Assembly (NCBI RefSeq): GCF_041360795.1
Contig: NZ_JBFUPW010000003.1
Coordinates: forward strand, 124,001-188,000
Length of the DNA: 64,000 nt
Direction: 5' to 3'
DNA from: Arthrobacter_E sp041360795
GTDB lineage: Bacteria > Actinomycetota > Actinomycetes > Actinomycetales > Micrococcaceae
Below, piece by piece: positions 56,278 through 64,000 of the stretch. The translations under genes were made by a program, and so were the position numbers. The notes below the pieces were generated by a model, which had not been told where the DNA came from, did no database searches, and was given only the letters and a program-made list of their open reading frames with translations. The stretch's first letter is position 1; each line of letters starts with the position of its first letter.

Positions 56278-57882
56278 GTGAACCCGGTCCGGACGTGGTG
56301 GCGCGCCAGGCCCCTCGCCTCCCAGATCCTGGTGTGGACGCTGTGCATCCTGCTGCTCACGGTCACCCTGGGCGGCTTCGTCACGAGCCGGATCCTGCGG
56401 CAGAACCTCGACGACGAGTACCGCCAGCGCGCGCTCGGCATCGCCACGACGTTCGCGCAGATGCCCGAGGTCGCCACCGAGCTTCAGCGGCACGACCCCT
56501 CAGCCCGGATCCAGGCACTCGCCGACCGGGTGCGCGCCCAGGCGCATCCCGACTACGTCGTGGTGACCGATCTGGACGGGGTGCGCTTCTCCCACCCGAA
56601 CCCCTTGCTGATCGGAAAGAAGCTCGAAGAGCCGCTCGCGGTCCTGGACGGGAAGTCCCATGTGGGCACGGATCCCGGCAGCCTGGGCCCCTCCGCGAAC
56701 GCGAAGGCGCCCTTGTTCGACGCCTCGGGGAAGCTGATCGGTCAGGTCTCCGTCGGCATCCTGGAGGCCTCCGTGGACACCGCGGACTGGGCCGATGTGA
56801 GCCTGGTGGCGGGTTACTCGGGCCTGGTGCTGCTGATCGGTGCGGCGGGCTCGCTGCTCCTCGCGCGCGGCATCAAACGCGTCACCTTCGGTCTGGAACC
56901 GCCCGAGATCGCCTCCCTCCTGCAGGAGCGCGAGGCGCTGCTGCACGGCATCCGCGAGGCCATGGTGGGGCTCGACGACGACGGCCACGTCACCGTCATC
57001 AACTCGGAGGCGCGCCGACTGCTCGGCCTGGACACCGCGGTGCTGGGCCGCCCGATCGGCGAGCTGCTGCCGGAGGGCCGGCTCCTGGAGGTTCTCAGCG
57101 GGCACTCCCCCGGCGACGACCAGATGGTCATCACTGACGACGCCCTGCTCGTGGCGAACCGGCGCCCCGTCAGCGTCGCCGGCCGCAGCATCGGCGCGGT
57201 GGTGACCCTCCGGGACCGCACCGAAGTGGAAGTGCTCGTGCGGGACCTGCGTGCCACCGAGGGCCTGATCGAGGCGCTCCGCGCGCAGGAACATGAGTAC
57301 GCGAACCGCCTGCACGTGGTGACGGGGCTCCTGGACGAGGGCGAGGTGGAGCAGGCCCGGCGGTTCGTGTCGAGCATCTCGGACACGTCCCGGTCCCTGG
57401 GCGAGGGCCTGCGGTCCCGTGTCGAGCCGCCGGAGCTCGCCGCCCTCATCCTCGCCAAGGTCACGATCGCGGCCGAGCAGGATGTCACACTCACCATCAC
57501 CGAGGACTCGCGGCTCCGGCAGCCCGAGGTGACCACGGCGGAGCTGCTCACCGTGATCGGCAACCTGCTCGACAACGCGATCGACGCCGTCGTCGGGCAG
57601 GATGGCGACCGCACCGTGACGCTGCAACTGGATGATTCGTCCGGGGTGTTCGTCGCCGTGACGGACACCGGGCCCGGAGTTCCGTCCGAGCTGGTGGGTG
57701 AGGTGTTCCGCGACGGCTTCAGCACCAAGGAGGCGCGGCCCGGGATGCGGCGCGGGATCGGGCTGGCGCTCGTGGCGCGGATCGTGCGGCGCGCGGGCGG
57801 AACGCTGGACGTGTTCCCCGGACCGGGTGGACGCTTTGAAGTATGGCTGCCGGGGACGGCAGCGGAGGAGGAGATGGGATGA
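56278..57882 (+). CDS. CitA/DcuS-type sensor histidine kinase
   Basis: A 534-residue sensor. Two membrane spans (near residues 20 and 180) enclose an extracytoplasmic PAS-like domain. A cytoplasmic PAS domain follows (REAMVGLDDDGHVTVINSEA). HEYANRLH carries the phospho-acceptor His, and NLLDNAIDAV and DTGPGVP are the N and G boxes. Such kinases sense carboxylates such as citrate. I chose the GTG at 56278, with GAGGTGG before it; a GTG at 56269 is also possible. Confidence 0.9.
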   Translation: MNPVRTWWRARPLASQILVWTLCILLLTVTLGGFVTSRILRQNLDDEYRQRALGIATTFAQMPEVATELQRHDPSARIQALADRVRAQAHPDYVVVTDLDGVRFSHPNPLLIGKKLEEPLAVLDGKSHVGTDPGSLGPSANAKAPLFDASGKLIGQVSVGILEASVDTADWADVSLVAGYSGLVLLIGAAGSLLLARGIKRVTFGLEPPEIASLLQEREALLHGIREAMVGLDDDGHVTVINSEARRLLGLDTAVLGRPIGELLPEGRLLEVLSGHSPGDDQMVITDDALLVANRRPVSVAGRSIGAVVTLRDRTEVEVLVRDLRATEGLIEALRAQEHEYANRLHVVTGLLDEGEVEQARRFVSSISDTSRSLGEGLRSRVEPPELAALILAKVTIAAEQDVTLTITEDSRLRQPEVTTAELLTVIGNLLDNAIDAVVGQDGDRTVTLQLDDSSGVFVAVTDTGPGVPSELVGEVFRDGFSTKEARPGMRRGIGLALVARIVRRAGGTLDVFPGPGGRFEVWLPGTAAEEEMG

Positions 57883-58556
57883 TCCGGACTCTGGTGGTCG
57901 ACGACGACTACCGGGTGGCGCGGCTGCATGCGGCCCATGTGGGGCGGGTGCCGGGCTATGAGTGCGTCGGCGAGGCGCATTCGGCGGCGGAGGCGCGGGA
58001 ACTCGTGGCCACGCTCAAACCGCAGCTGCTGTTGCTGGACGTGTACCTGCCGGACGAGGACGGGCTGTCCCTGCTGCGGTCGCTGCGGGACGAGGGCGTC
58101 GACGTGGACGCCGTGGTGATCACCGCCGCCCGCGACGCCGCCACCGTGCGGGAGGCGATGCGCGGCGGCGCGGTGTATTACCTGGTCAAACCGTTCGGGG
58201 CCCGGCAGCTGACCGAGCAGCTGGAGGCGTACCGGGCGTGGCGGCAGAAGGTGGAACGGGACATCTCCGGCCAGCAGGATGTGGACGCCCTGTTCGCGTC
58301 CCGGCATGCGGCGCTGCCCGCGGCCGGGAGCGTCCGGCGCGGTTCGCTGCCGCCGACCATGCAGAAGGTGCTGGATGCGGTCGTGGCCGCCGACGGCCCG
58401 CTGGGCGCTCAGGACGTGTCCGATCAGATCGGGATCTCGCGGCCCACGGCGCAGCGCTACCTGAGCGAGCTGGAGCGCAAGGGCCGGGTGCGGCTCGTGC
58501 TGGAGTACGGCTCGACGGGCCGGCCCGTGAACACGTACCTGCCGGCGGCGGGGTAG
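57879..58556 (+). CDS. CitB/DpiA-type response regulator
   Basis: A 225-residue regulator. The receiver domain has Asp8-Asp10 and the phospho-acceptor Asp54 (LLLDVYLPDEDG), with Lys in YYLVKPFG. The helix-turn-helix (LGAQDVSDQIGISRPTAQRY) is at the C-terminus. The ATG at 57879 overlaps the kinase stop (ATGA). It probably controls the divergent transporter operon. Confidence 0.92.
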   Translation: MIRTLVVDDDYRVARLHAAHVGRVPGYECVGEAHSAAEARELVATLKPQLLLLDVYLPDEDGLSLLRSLRDEGVDVDAVVITAARDAATVREAMRGGAVYYLVKPFGARQLTEQLEAYRAWRQKVERDISGQQDVDALFASRHAALPAAGSVRRGSLPPTMQKVLDAVVAADGPLGAQDVSDQIGISRPTAQRYLSELERKGRVRLVLEYGSTGRPVNTYLPAAG

Positions 58557-58602
58557 AGCTCCTGGCCCTCTCGCCGCACTCTCCCTCCTCCCGCCCGCCC
58601 CC

Positions 58603-58663
58603 GCGAGGGAACAGGTGGCGCCCTGAAACCCGCGGTTTCGGGGCATCAGCTGTTCCCTCGCGC
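58603..58663. repeat. palindrome, family A, copy 3
   Basis: The 28-bp arms match at 24 positions, starting CGCGAGGGAACAG, with a 5-nt loop. It lies 47 bp after the response regulator stop and 36 bp before the MerR start. Confidence 0.85.
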
Positions 58664-58698
58664 GTTTCCCGCGGCTCGGGCGGGTGCACACTGGAGGT

Positions 58699-59139
58699 AT
58701 GAGCTTCACCATCGCGGAGGTCGCCGAGCGGACCGGCCTGAGCCAGCACACCCTCCGGTACTACGAGCGTGACGGGCTCCTGCCGCGCGAGGTGGGCCGC
58801 GCGTCGTCGGGCCGTCGCGCCTATACCGAGCAGGACGTGAACGGGATCATCATGATTGCCCGGCTGCGAGCCACCGGCATGCCGATCTCCGACGTCAGGC
58901 GGTACGCGCGACTGGTGCGCGACGGCGACGCCTCGGTCCCGGCGCGGCTGAGCCTCCTGCTGGAGCACCGCGAGCACGTGATAGCACAGCTGCGCCAAGT
59001 CGAGGAGAACCTCGCCGCGATCGAGACGAAGATCGACATCTATCGCGCGACGACGGCGGAGACGTTCGCGTGCCCGGCCCGAAGCGACGCGTTGAGTCCG
59101 CTGGCCGCAGGGTCGTCGAGTCCGCTATCGAAGAGGTGA
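58699..59139 (+). CDS. MerR-family regulator
   Basis: A 146-residue regulator. FTIAEVAERTGLSQHTLRYY is the helix-turn-helix and GRRAYTEQDVNGIIMIARLR the second part, followed by a dimer helix (LLLEHREHVIAQLRQVEENL). It lacks the metal-binding Cys of metal sensors and resembles AdhR/YraB-type sensors. The last residues (about 15, ending PLSKR) and the stop codon are encoded by palindrome B2, so the C-terminus may have been replaced. It probably controls the aldo/keto reductase downstream. Confidence 0.9.
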   Translation: MSFTIAEVAERTGLSQHTLRYYERDGLLPREVGRASSGRRAYTEQDVNGIIMIARLRATGMPISDVRRYARLVRDGDASVPARLSLLLEHREHVIAQLRQVEENLAAIETKIDIYRATTAETFACPARSDALSPLAAGSSSPLSKR

Positions 59140-59186
59140 ATCCGCTACCAGATGTAGCGGATTCACAACGCACCTAGCGGACTCAG
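59094..59186. repeat. long palindrome, family B, copy 2
   Basis: GAGTCCGCT occurs at 59094 and 59118. An inner stem (GTGAATCCGCTAC, 13 bp perfect) is at 59136-59148 with 59154-59166, and TAGCGGACTCAG ends it at 59186. The MerR stop codon lies inside the stem. Confidence 0.85.
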
Positions 59187-59207
59187 TCGCCTCCGGACGG
59201 CGACCCC

Positions 59208-59238
59208 TTGACTTAGAGTGCGCTCGAAGGAGTTTGCT
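59208..59238 (+). promoter_or_regulatory. MerR-type promoter with 19-nt spacer
   Basis: TTGACT (59208-59213), a 19-nt spacer and TTTGCT (59233-59238). A dyad in the spacer (CTTAGAGTG with CGCTCGAAG) matches at 7 of 9 positions. Long spacers with a central dyad are the mark of MerR activators. The -10 box is 6 nt from the ATG at 59245. Confidence 0.8.
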
Positions 59239-59244
59239 GGTCTC

Positions 59245-60240
<996 letters not shown>

Positions 60241-60252
60241 TTGCGTCGAGTC

Positions 60253-60315
60253 CCGCGAAGGAACACATGGTGCCCTCAAGACGTGGCTTTGGGGGCACCA
60301 CGTGTTCTCTCGCGG
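60253..60315. repeat. palindrome, family A, copy 4
   Basis: The arms start CCGCGAAGGAACAC and end GTTCTCTCGCGG. It lies between convergent genes, and the stop codon of the HNH gene (60276-60278) is inside it. Confidence 0.85.
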
Positions 60316-61256
60316 TCAGCAACTTTGAGGTACTCCTGAAAACGCCGGTCCAAACTGGCGGGGTCCGGGCGGAGCGACATAGCGCTCGGAACGTACAATA
60401 AACGCCCATTCATGTCCTGCATCCCGTACTTCACCAGCGAGGTACCTGGTAACGCGAGAACATCAGGCCGCACCGAAACTCGATAATGACGGTCAATGCC
60501 CAGCAAGTTGCCGTCAAACGCGGCATGATGCAACTTGCACAATGCCAAACCATTGGACACCTCGGTTGAGCTCGAAACATGAGCGTCCGGAGTGATATGC
60601 GCAGCATCAATCAAGGCAGGAATATCCAGTTCACAGATGGCGCAGTGATACTCGTAGGCGTACACCACACGACGCCGGAAGTCCTGCTGATGCAAGCGAA
60701 CTTTGCGGACCCGTTCGGCGTAGGCTTTCGGCGTACCGGAGTCGTAAAGCGGGTCCTCCGGGTCACTCAGCGCACGATCCAAGAAGACGTCAACATAGCC
60801 TTCGACCGGATCATCTCGTTCAAGAAACACCGGGTATCGCGGCACATACAACGCCGGAAGGACTTCCTGAAACAGAATGACTGGGTCTTGACGCTCCGCC
60901 GCAGCCCGGAGCTTAAGATTGCGGCCGCTGAGCAACGGCTGGCCAGACCGCCTCTCGTAGGAGTACCTCAAATACTCCGCGTTCGCCTCGTCATCGTAGG
61001 GACCCTTCAATGTATTGGTAATAGATAGGGTCGTATCGAACCCTCGAGGGTTCCAAATACCTGTCTGGGGATCCATCAGCGCGATCTGATGTCCACGATA
61101 GCTATATGCCGACCGCAGGAATTCTCTGCGAAACTCATACCCGCCATTGGCAATCTCCTGGCCCTGAAGCCACCTGAAGATATCGCGTCTGATCTCCGCC
61201 TGTTCGTCGACGGACCATCGCATCGCGTCCAAACCCGGACCTGTTCCTCGAGCCAT
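60276..61256 (-). CDS. HNH endonuclease, putative modification-dependent restriction enzyme
   Basis: A 326-residue protein. Residues about 200-262 form the HNH nuclease: HCAICELDI, LIDAAHITPD and NGLALCKLHHAAFD. The N-terminal part has GPYDDEANAEYLRYSY and PALYVPRYPVFLERDD, which I know from stand-alone HNH restriction-like proteins. It may cut foreign or modified DNA; there is no methylase gene beside it. The region's GC content is visibly lower than that of its neighbours, a sign of transfer. The last 12 residues come from palindrome A4. GAGGGGGATGTC precedes the ATG. Confidence 0.82.
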   Translation of the reverse strand: MARGTGPGLDAMRWSVDEQAEIRRDIFRWLQGQEIANGGYEFRREFLRSAYSYRGHQIALMDPQTGIWNPRGFDTTLSITNTLKGPYDDEANAEYLRYSYERRSGQPLLSGRNLKLRAAAERQDPVILFQEVLPALYVPRYPVFLERDDPVEGYVDVFLDRALSDPEDPLYDSGTPKAYAERVRKVRLHQQDFRRRVVYAYEYHCAICELDIPALIDAAHITPDAHVSSSTEVSNGLALCKLHHAAFDGNLLGIDRHYRVSVRPDVLALPGTSLVKYGMQDMNGRLLYVPSAMSLRPDPASLDRRFQEYLKVADRERTRGAPKATS

Positions 61257-61339
61257 GACATCCCCCTCGCTTCCAGCCTATTCTGCATGCTTCCCCGATC
61301 TTGCGTGCCTCCACTCATCGCCCCGTGCCACAATTCCCC

Positions 61340-61672
61340 ATGCCCCACACGTCCACCCCGTCCCCGCCCGTCCTCGGCCCCACGGTCGACTACGAGACCC
61401 GGTGCATCCACTACCGCACGCCCGTCGACATCATCGCCATCAAGTTCTTCTGCTGCGGCGACTACTACCCGTGCCACCTCTGCCACGAGGAGACCGCCGG
61501 TCACCCCGCACGCCAGTGGCCCCGGGAACGCCGCGGCGAGAAGGCAGTCCTCTGCGGAGTCTGCCGGACCGAGCTGAGCATCGACGCCTACCTCGCCACC
61601 GACAGTTGCACCTCCTGCGACAGCCTCTTCAACGAGCGCTGCCGCCTCCACACGCACCTTTACTTCGACTGA
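61340..61672 (+). CDS. CHY zinc-finger protein
   Basis: A 110-residue protein. CIHYRTPVDIIAIKFFCCGD, YPCHLCHEE, CGVCRTEL and CTSC match the CHY zinc finger with several bound zinc ions. The role in bacteria is unknown. The ATG at 61340 is chosen for the family's start; a CACAAT box lies 5 nt upstream. It is divergent from the HNH gene. Confidence 0.85.
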   Translation: MPHTSTPSPPVLGPTVDYETRCIHYRTPVDIIAIKFFCCGDYYPCHLCHEETAGHPARQWPRERRGEKAVLCGVCRTELSIDAYLATDSCTSCDSLFNERCRLHTHLYFD

Positions 61673-61794
61673 CCTCGCCGCCCGGCGACCGGAGTGAAGT
61701 GCGGCGACACCGCACGGATTCCCATCCACGTGCCCCGCGCCGCCGTCGTCGGGCATGCTGGAAGGACCGCACCACCTCATTGAAGGAGAGAACC

Positions 61795-62112
61795 TTGATC
61801 TTCATCACCGCCCAGTTCCCGGTCAAGCCCGAGCACGCCGACGCCTGGCCCGAGATCTCCCGTGCCTTCACCGAGGCCACCCGCGCCGAAGAAGGCTGCC
61901 TGTTCTACGAATGGTCGCGCTCCCTGACGGACCCCAGCACCTACGTGCTGATCGAGGCGTTCAAGGACGACGACGCCGGCGCCGCCCACGTGAACTCCGC
62001 TCACTTCAAGCAGGCGCAGGCTGAGCTTCCGCAGTACCTGTCGCGGACCCCGGACATCGTCAACGTGAAGGTCGACGGCTGGTCCGAGCTCGGCGAACTC
62101 GCCGTCCGCTGA
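61795..62112 (+). CDS. antibiotic-biosynthesis-monooxygenase-fold protein
   Basis: A 105-residue dimeric alpha/beta protein. IFITAQFPVKPEHADAWPEI and GCLFYEWSRS are the ABM (YgiN-like) pattern, with FKDDDAGAAHVNSAHFKQ at the C-terminus. Family members are small oxygenases or stress proteins. The TTG at 61795 is the start, since TGAAGGAGAGAACC lies just before it and no ATG is close. Confidence 0.85.
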   Translation: MIFITAQFPVKPEHADAWPEISRAFTEATRAEEGCLFYEWSRSLTDPSTYVLIEAFKDDDAGAAHVNSAHFKQAQAELPQYLSRTPDIVNVKVDGWSELGELAVR

Positions 62113-62273
62113 CCAGGCTGCCGCTGCGCTGACACAGGGCGGGGTCACTCGACACCCGGTGGTTGTCCACATAGGGGAGATCGAGGGACCCCGCCCCGTT
62201 CGCAGAAGCCCTATCCTGAAGGCGGGAACTCACTCTCACCTCCGGCCATTCGGCCCATTCAGGAACAGGGACC

Positions 62274-64000
62274 ATGAAGAATCGATTGGCCGCGGCCTTC
62301 GCCGCCCTTCTGCTCGGTACGGGACTCCTCGTCGCGGCCCCTGCGCCCGCCGATGCGGCGACCCCCACCGGCAAGGTGGCGATCAAGACGCAGCGCATGG
62401 CCAAGGCCACCCTCAACGGCACCCAGCTCGGCTGGTACAACGCCGGGCAGACACTGACCCTGAAGTGCTACGCGCGCGGCCAGGCCGTCAGCGGCTACTA
62501 CAGCCCGTGGCTCCCGAACGGCGGCCTCGACGATCTCTGGTACAAGACGTCGGACAACGGCTTCGTCGCCGATGTGGACATCAACACCAACTCGAACGAC
62601 CCCGTCACCCCCGCGTGCACGGACCCGTTCACCACCGCGCCGAACCCGACCATCGCCGGCACAGCGGCCGTCGGCCAGGTGCTCCGCGCTGTCCCCGGCA
62701 CGTGGGACCCGGCCGCCACCTTCACATACCAATGGCTCCTCGCGGGCACCGCTGTCGCCGGGGCCACCGGGCCGACGTGGACCCCGCCCGCCACCGCACT
62801 CGGCAAAACCGTCTCGGTCCGCGTCACCGGTTCCCGGCCCGGCTTCGCGACAGCCACTCGCACCTCGGGCGCGACGGCCGCCCTGCAGCGTGGCACGATC
62901 GCCACGGTCCAGCCCGTCATCACCGGCGTCCCCGCCCCTGGCCTCACAGTCACCGTGAACCCCGGAGCGTGGAACCCGAGACCGGCCACCTTCACCTACC
63001 AATGGCGCCGCAACGGGGCGGCCATCGCCGGAGCCACCGCCGCGAGCTACAAAGTCGCCGCCACAGACACCGGCGCCGACCTGACCGCCGTGGTCACGGG
63101 CGCCGTCACCGGTTACAACACCGCCACCGCCGTGAGCGCCCCGGTGCGTGCCGGTAAGCAGTTCACTGCGGCCCCGAATCCCACCATCTCCGGCGGGCTC
63201 GACGTCGGCAACCGGCTCACCGCCGTCGTGGGCGCCTGGAATCCCAAGCCGGTGTATGCGTACCAATGGCTGCGCAATGGCGCACCGATCGCCGGGGCGA
63301 CCGCGACCACCTACGTGCTGACGAACGCCGACGCCGGCCGGGCCATCAGCTTCCGGGTCACCGGCGCGCTGAGCGGCTACGCCACGGCGGTGCGCACGTC
63401 GAACGCGCTCACCACGCGCTCGCTCCTGGGACCCGCACCCGCCCCGGTGTTCCGTGGCTATCCGGCCGCCGGACAGACACTCACCGCACTCGCGGGAACC
63501 TGGGGCCCGGGCGCCGTGTCGCTCAGCTATCAGTGGCTGCGCAACGGCGCACCCATCGCCGGGGCGACCTCCACGACCCTCGCCCTGAACAGTTCGCATG
63601 TCGGAGCGCGAATCTCCGTGCGGGTCACGGGCACCCGGGCCGGGTTCATCCCCGCGACGCGCACCTCGGTGGCATCCACGGTGGCGGCCTCGACCGCCGG
63701 AATGCGTCCCTACAAGCTGCCGTTCCCGCGGGGCAAGGCGTACTCGATCCTGCAGGGTCCGGCCGAGCACGCCCGCGGCATTCTGCCCGAGTACAACAAG
63801 CACGCTGTCGACTTCGGCACAGGCATGGGCGCACCGATCACCGCCTCCGCCAGCGGCCTCGTCGTCTTCAGTGGCCGGGGCAGCACTGGTGAGATCCAGG
63901 TCCGAATCGATCACGGCGACAACCGCTGCACGCAGTACTCCCACCTGAACAGCACCACGATCAGCGCCGGAACACCGATCCAGCAAGGACAGCTCCTGGG
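62274..64000 (+). CDS. secreted M23-family peptidase with four Ig-like repeats (cut by right edge)
   Basis: A secreted protein of at least 575 residues. The signal peptide (LAAAFAALLLGTGLLVAA) ends near residue 28. After a domain with WLPNGGLDDLWYKTSDNG come four repeats of about 88-90 residues, each with a YQW-x-x-x-G segment (YQWLRNGAPIAGAT in two). The peptidase domain starts near residue 475 with LPFPRGKAYSILQGP. HAVDFGTGMGAPI carries the zinc His and Asp, and CTQYSHL follows. It probably cuts peptidoglycan. CAGGAACAGGG precedes the ATG. The end is outside the window. Confidence 0.88.
   Translation, partial: MKNRLAAAFAALLLGTGLLVAAPAPADAATPTGKVAIKTQRMAKATLNGTQLGWYNAGQTLTLKCYARGQAVSGYYSPWLPNGGLDDLWYKTSDNGFVADVDINTNSNDPVTPACTDPFTTAPNPTIAGTAAVGQVLRAVPGTWDPAATFTYQWLLAGTAVAGATGPTWTPPATALGKTVSVRVTGSRPGFATATRTSGATAALQRGTIATVQPVITGVPAPGLTVTVNPGAWNPRPATFTYQWRRNGAAIAGATAASYKVAATDTGADLTAVVTGAVTGYNTATAVSAPVRAGKQFTAAPNPTISGGLDVGNRLTAVVGAWNPKPVYAYQWLRNGAPIAGATATTYVLTNADAGRAISFRVTGALSGYATAVRTSNALTTRSLLGPAPAPVFRGYPAAGQTLTALAGTWGPGAVSLSYQWLRNGAPIAGATSTTLALNSSHVGARISVRVTGTRAGFIPATRTSVASTVAASTAGMRPYKLPFPRGKAYSILQGPAEHARGILPEYNKHAVDFGTGMGAPITASASGLVVFSGRGSTGEIQVRIDHGDNRCTQYSHLNSTTISAGTPIQQGQLL

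Noticed and set aside
61031..61055. Palindrome GAACCCTCGAGGGTTC as a LexA-like operator
   Set aside because: It lies inside the HNH coding region, and the spacing does not fit the actinobacterial SOS box.

Overview
The window is high-GC chromosomal DNA of an actinobacterium, most likely a Micrococcaceae member (Arthrobacter sensu lato). The reasons are a dnaK-grpE-dnaJ-hspR operon with HAIR operators, a SAM-IV-type riboswitch, DUF4193 and DUF4190 proteins, WXG100 proteins, a CRP/GlxR-like site and many apparent leaderless starts. I see no rRNA, tRNA, CRISPR array, insertion sequence or prophage.

Layout. 0-9 kb: start of pta (cut by the left edge), a DUF1801 protein, a DMP19-like acidic protein, a pentapeptide-like protein, a SWIM-SNF2 helicase, a zinc-ribbon miniprotein, two dehydrogenases and an unknown protein. 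9-15 kb: a LysR regulator with a hairpin-rich leader, then hspR/dnaJ/grpE/dnaK (all minus) and a Tat-signal exported protein. 15.5-19 kb: an SDR/hydrolase pair bracketed by two copies of one long palindrome, a TetR/epimerase divergent pair with two operators, a 23-residue membrane peptide and DoxX. 19.7-26.7 kb: a YbdK-type ligase, a MarR-linked desaturase/GNAT/NRAMP group and two VOC paralogues. 26.8-36.9 kb: FMN reductase, DUF1648 protein, a two-gene ABC exporter, DUF4193, methyltransferase, DUF4190 and DUF998-like membrane proteins, LysE, LMW phosphatase, and a P-loop kinase fused to PabB. 37-45 kb: ilvD, an MmyB-type regulator, cardiolipin synthase, pabC, GNAT, SRPBCC and a quinone oxidoreductase. 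45-53 kb: a SAM-IV riboswitch reading into DUF1737-rhodanese-metZ, then three WXG100 genes around an ATP-grasp/alpha-E/transglutaminase operon. 53-64 kb: an SsuABC-like transporter divergent from a CitA/CitB-type two-component system, a MerR/aldo-keto reductase pair, an HNH restriction endonuclease, a CHY zinc finger, a monooxygenase-fold protein and a secreted M23 peptidase that runs off the right edge.

Four things stand out. (1) At least 14 long intergenic palindromes of about eight sequence families sit at gene ends, and some supply the stop codon and last residues of a gene. (2) Two WXG100 genes lie in a 366-bp perfect direct repeat 4.9 kb apart. All three WXG100 genes share a palindromic promoter element that appears nowhere else I noticed in the window. 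(3) A SAM-IV-type riboswitch controls a DUF1737-rhodanese-metZ sulfur operon. (4) At least nine genes have a TANNNT box 6-7 nt before the start codon, the signature of leaderless transcription. Functional links are inferred from sequence and context only.
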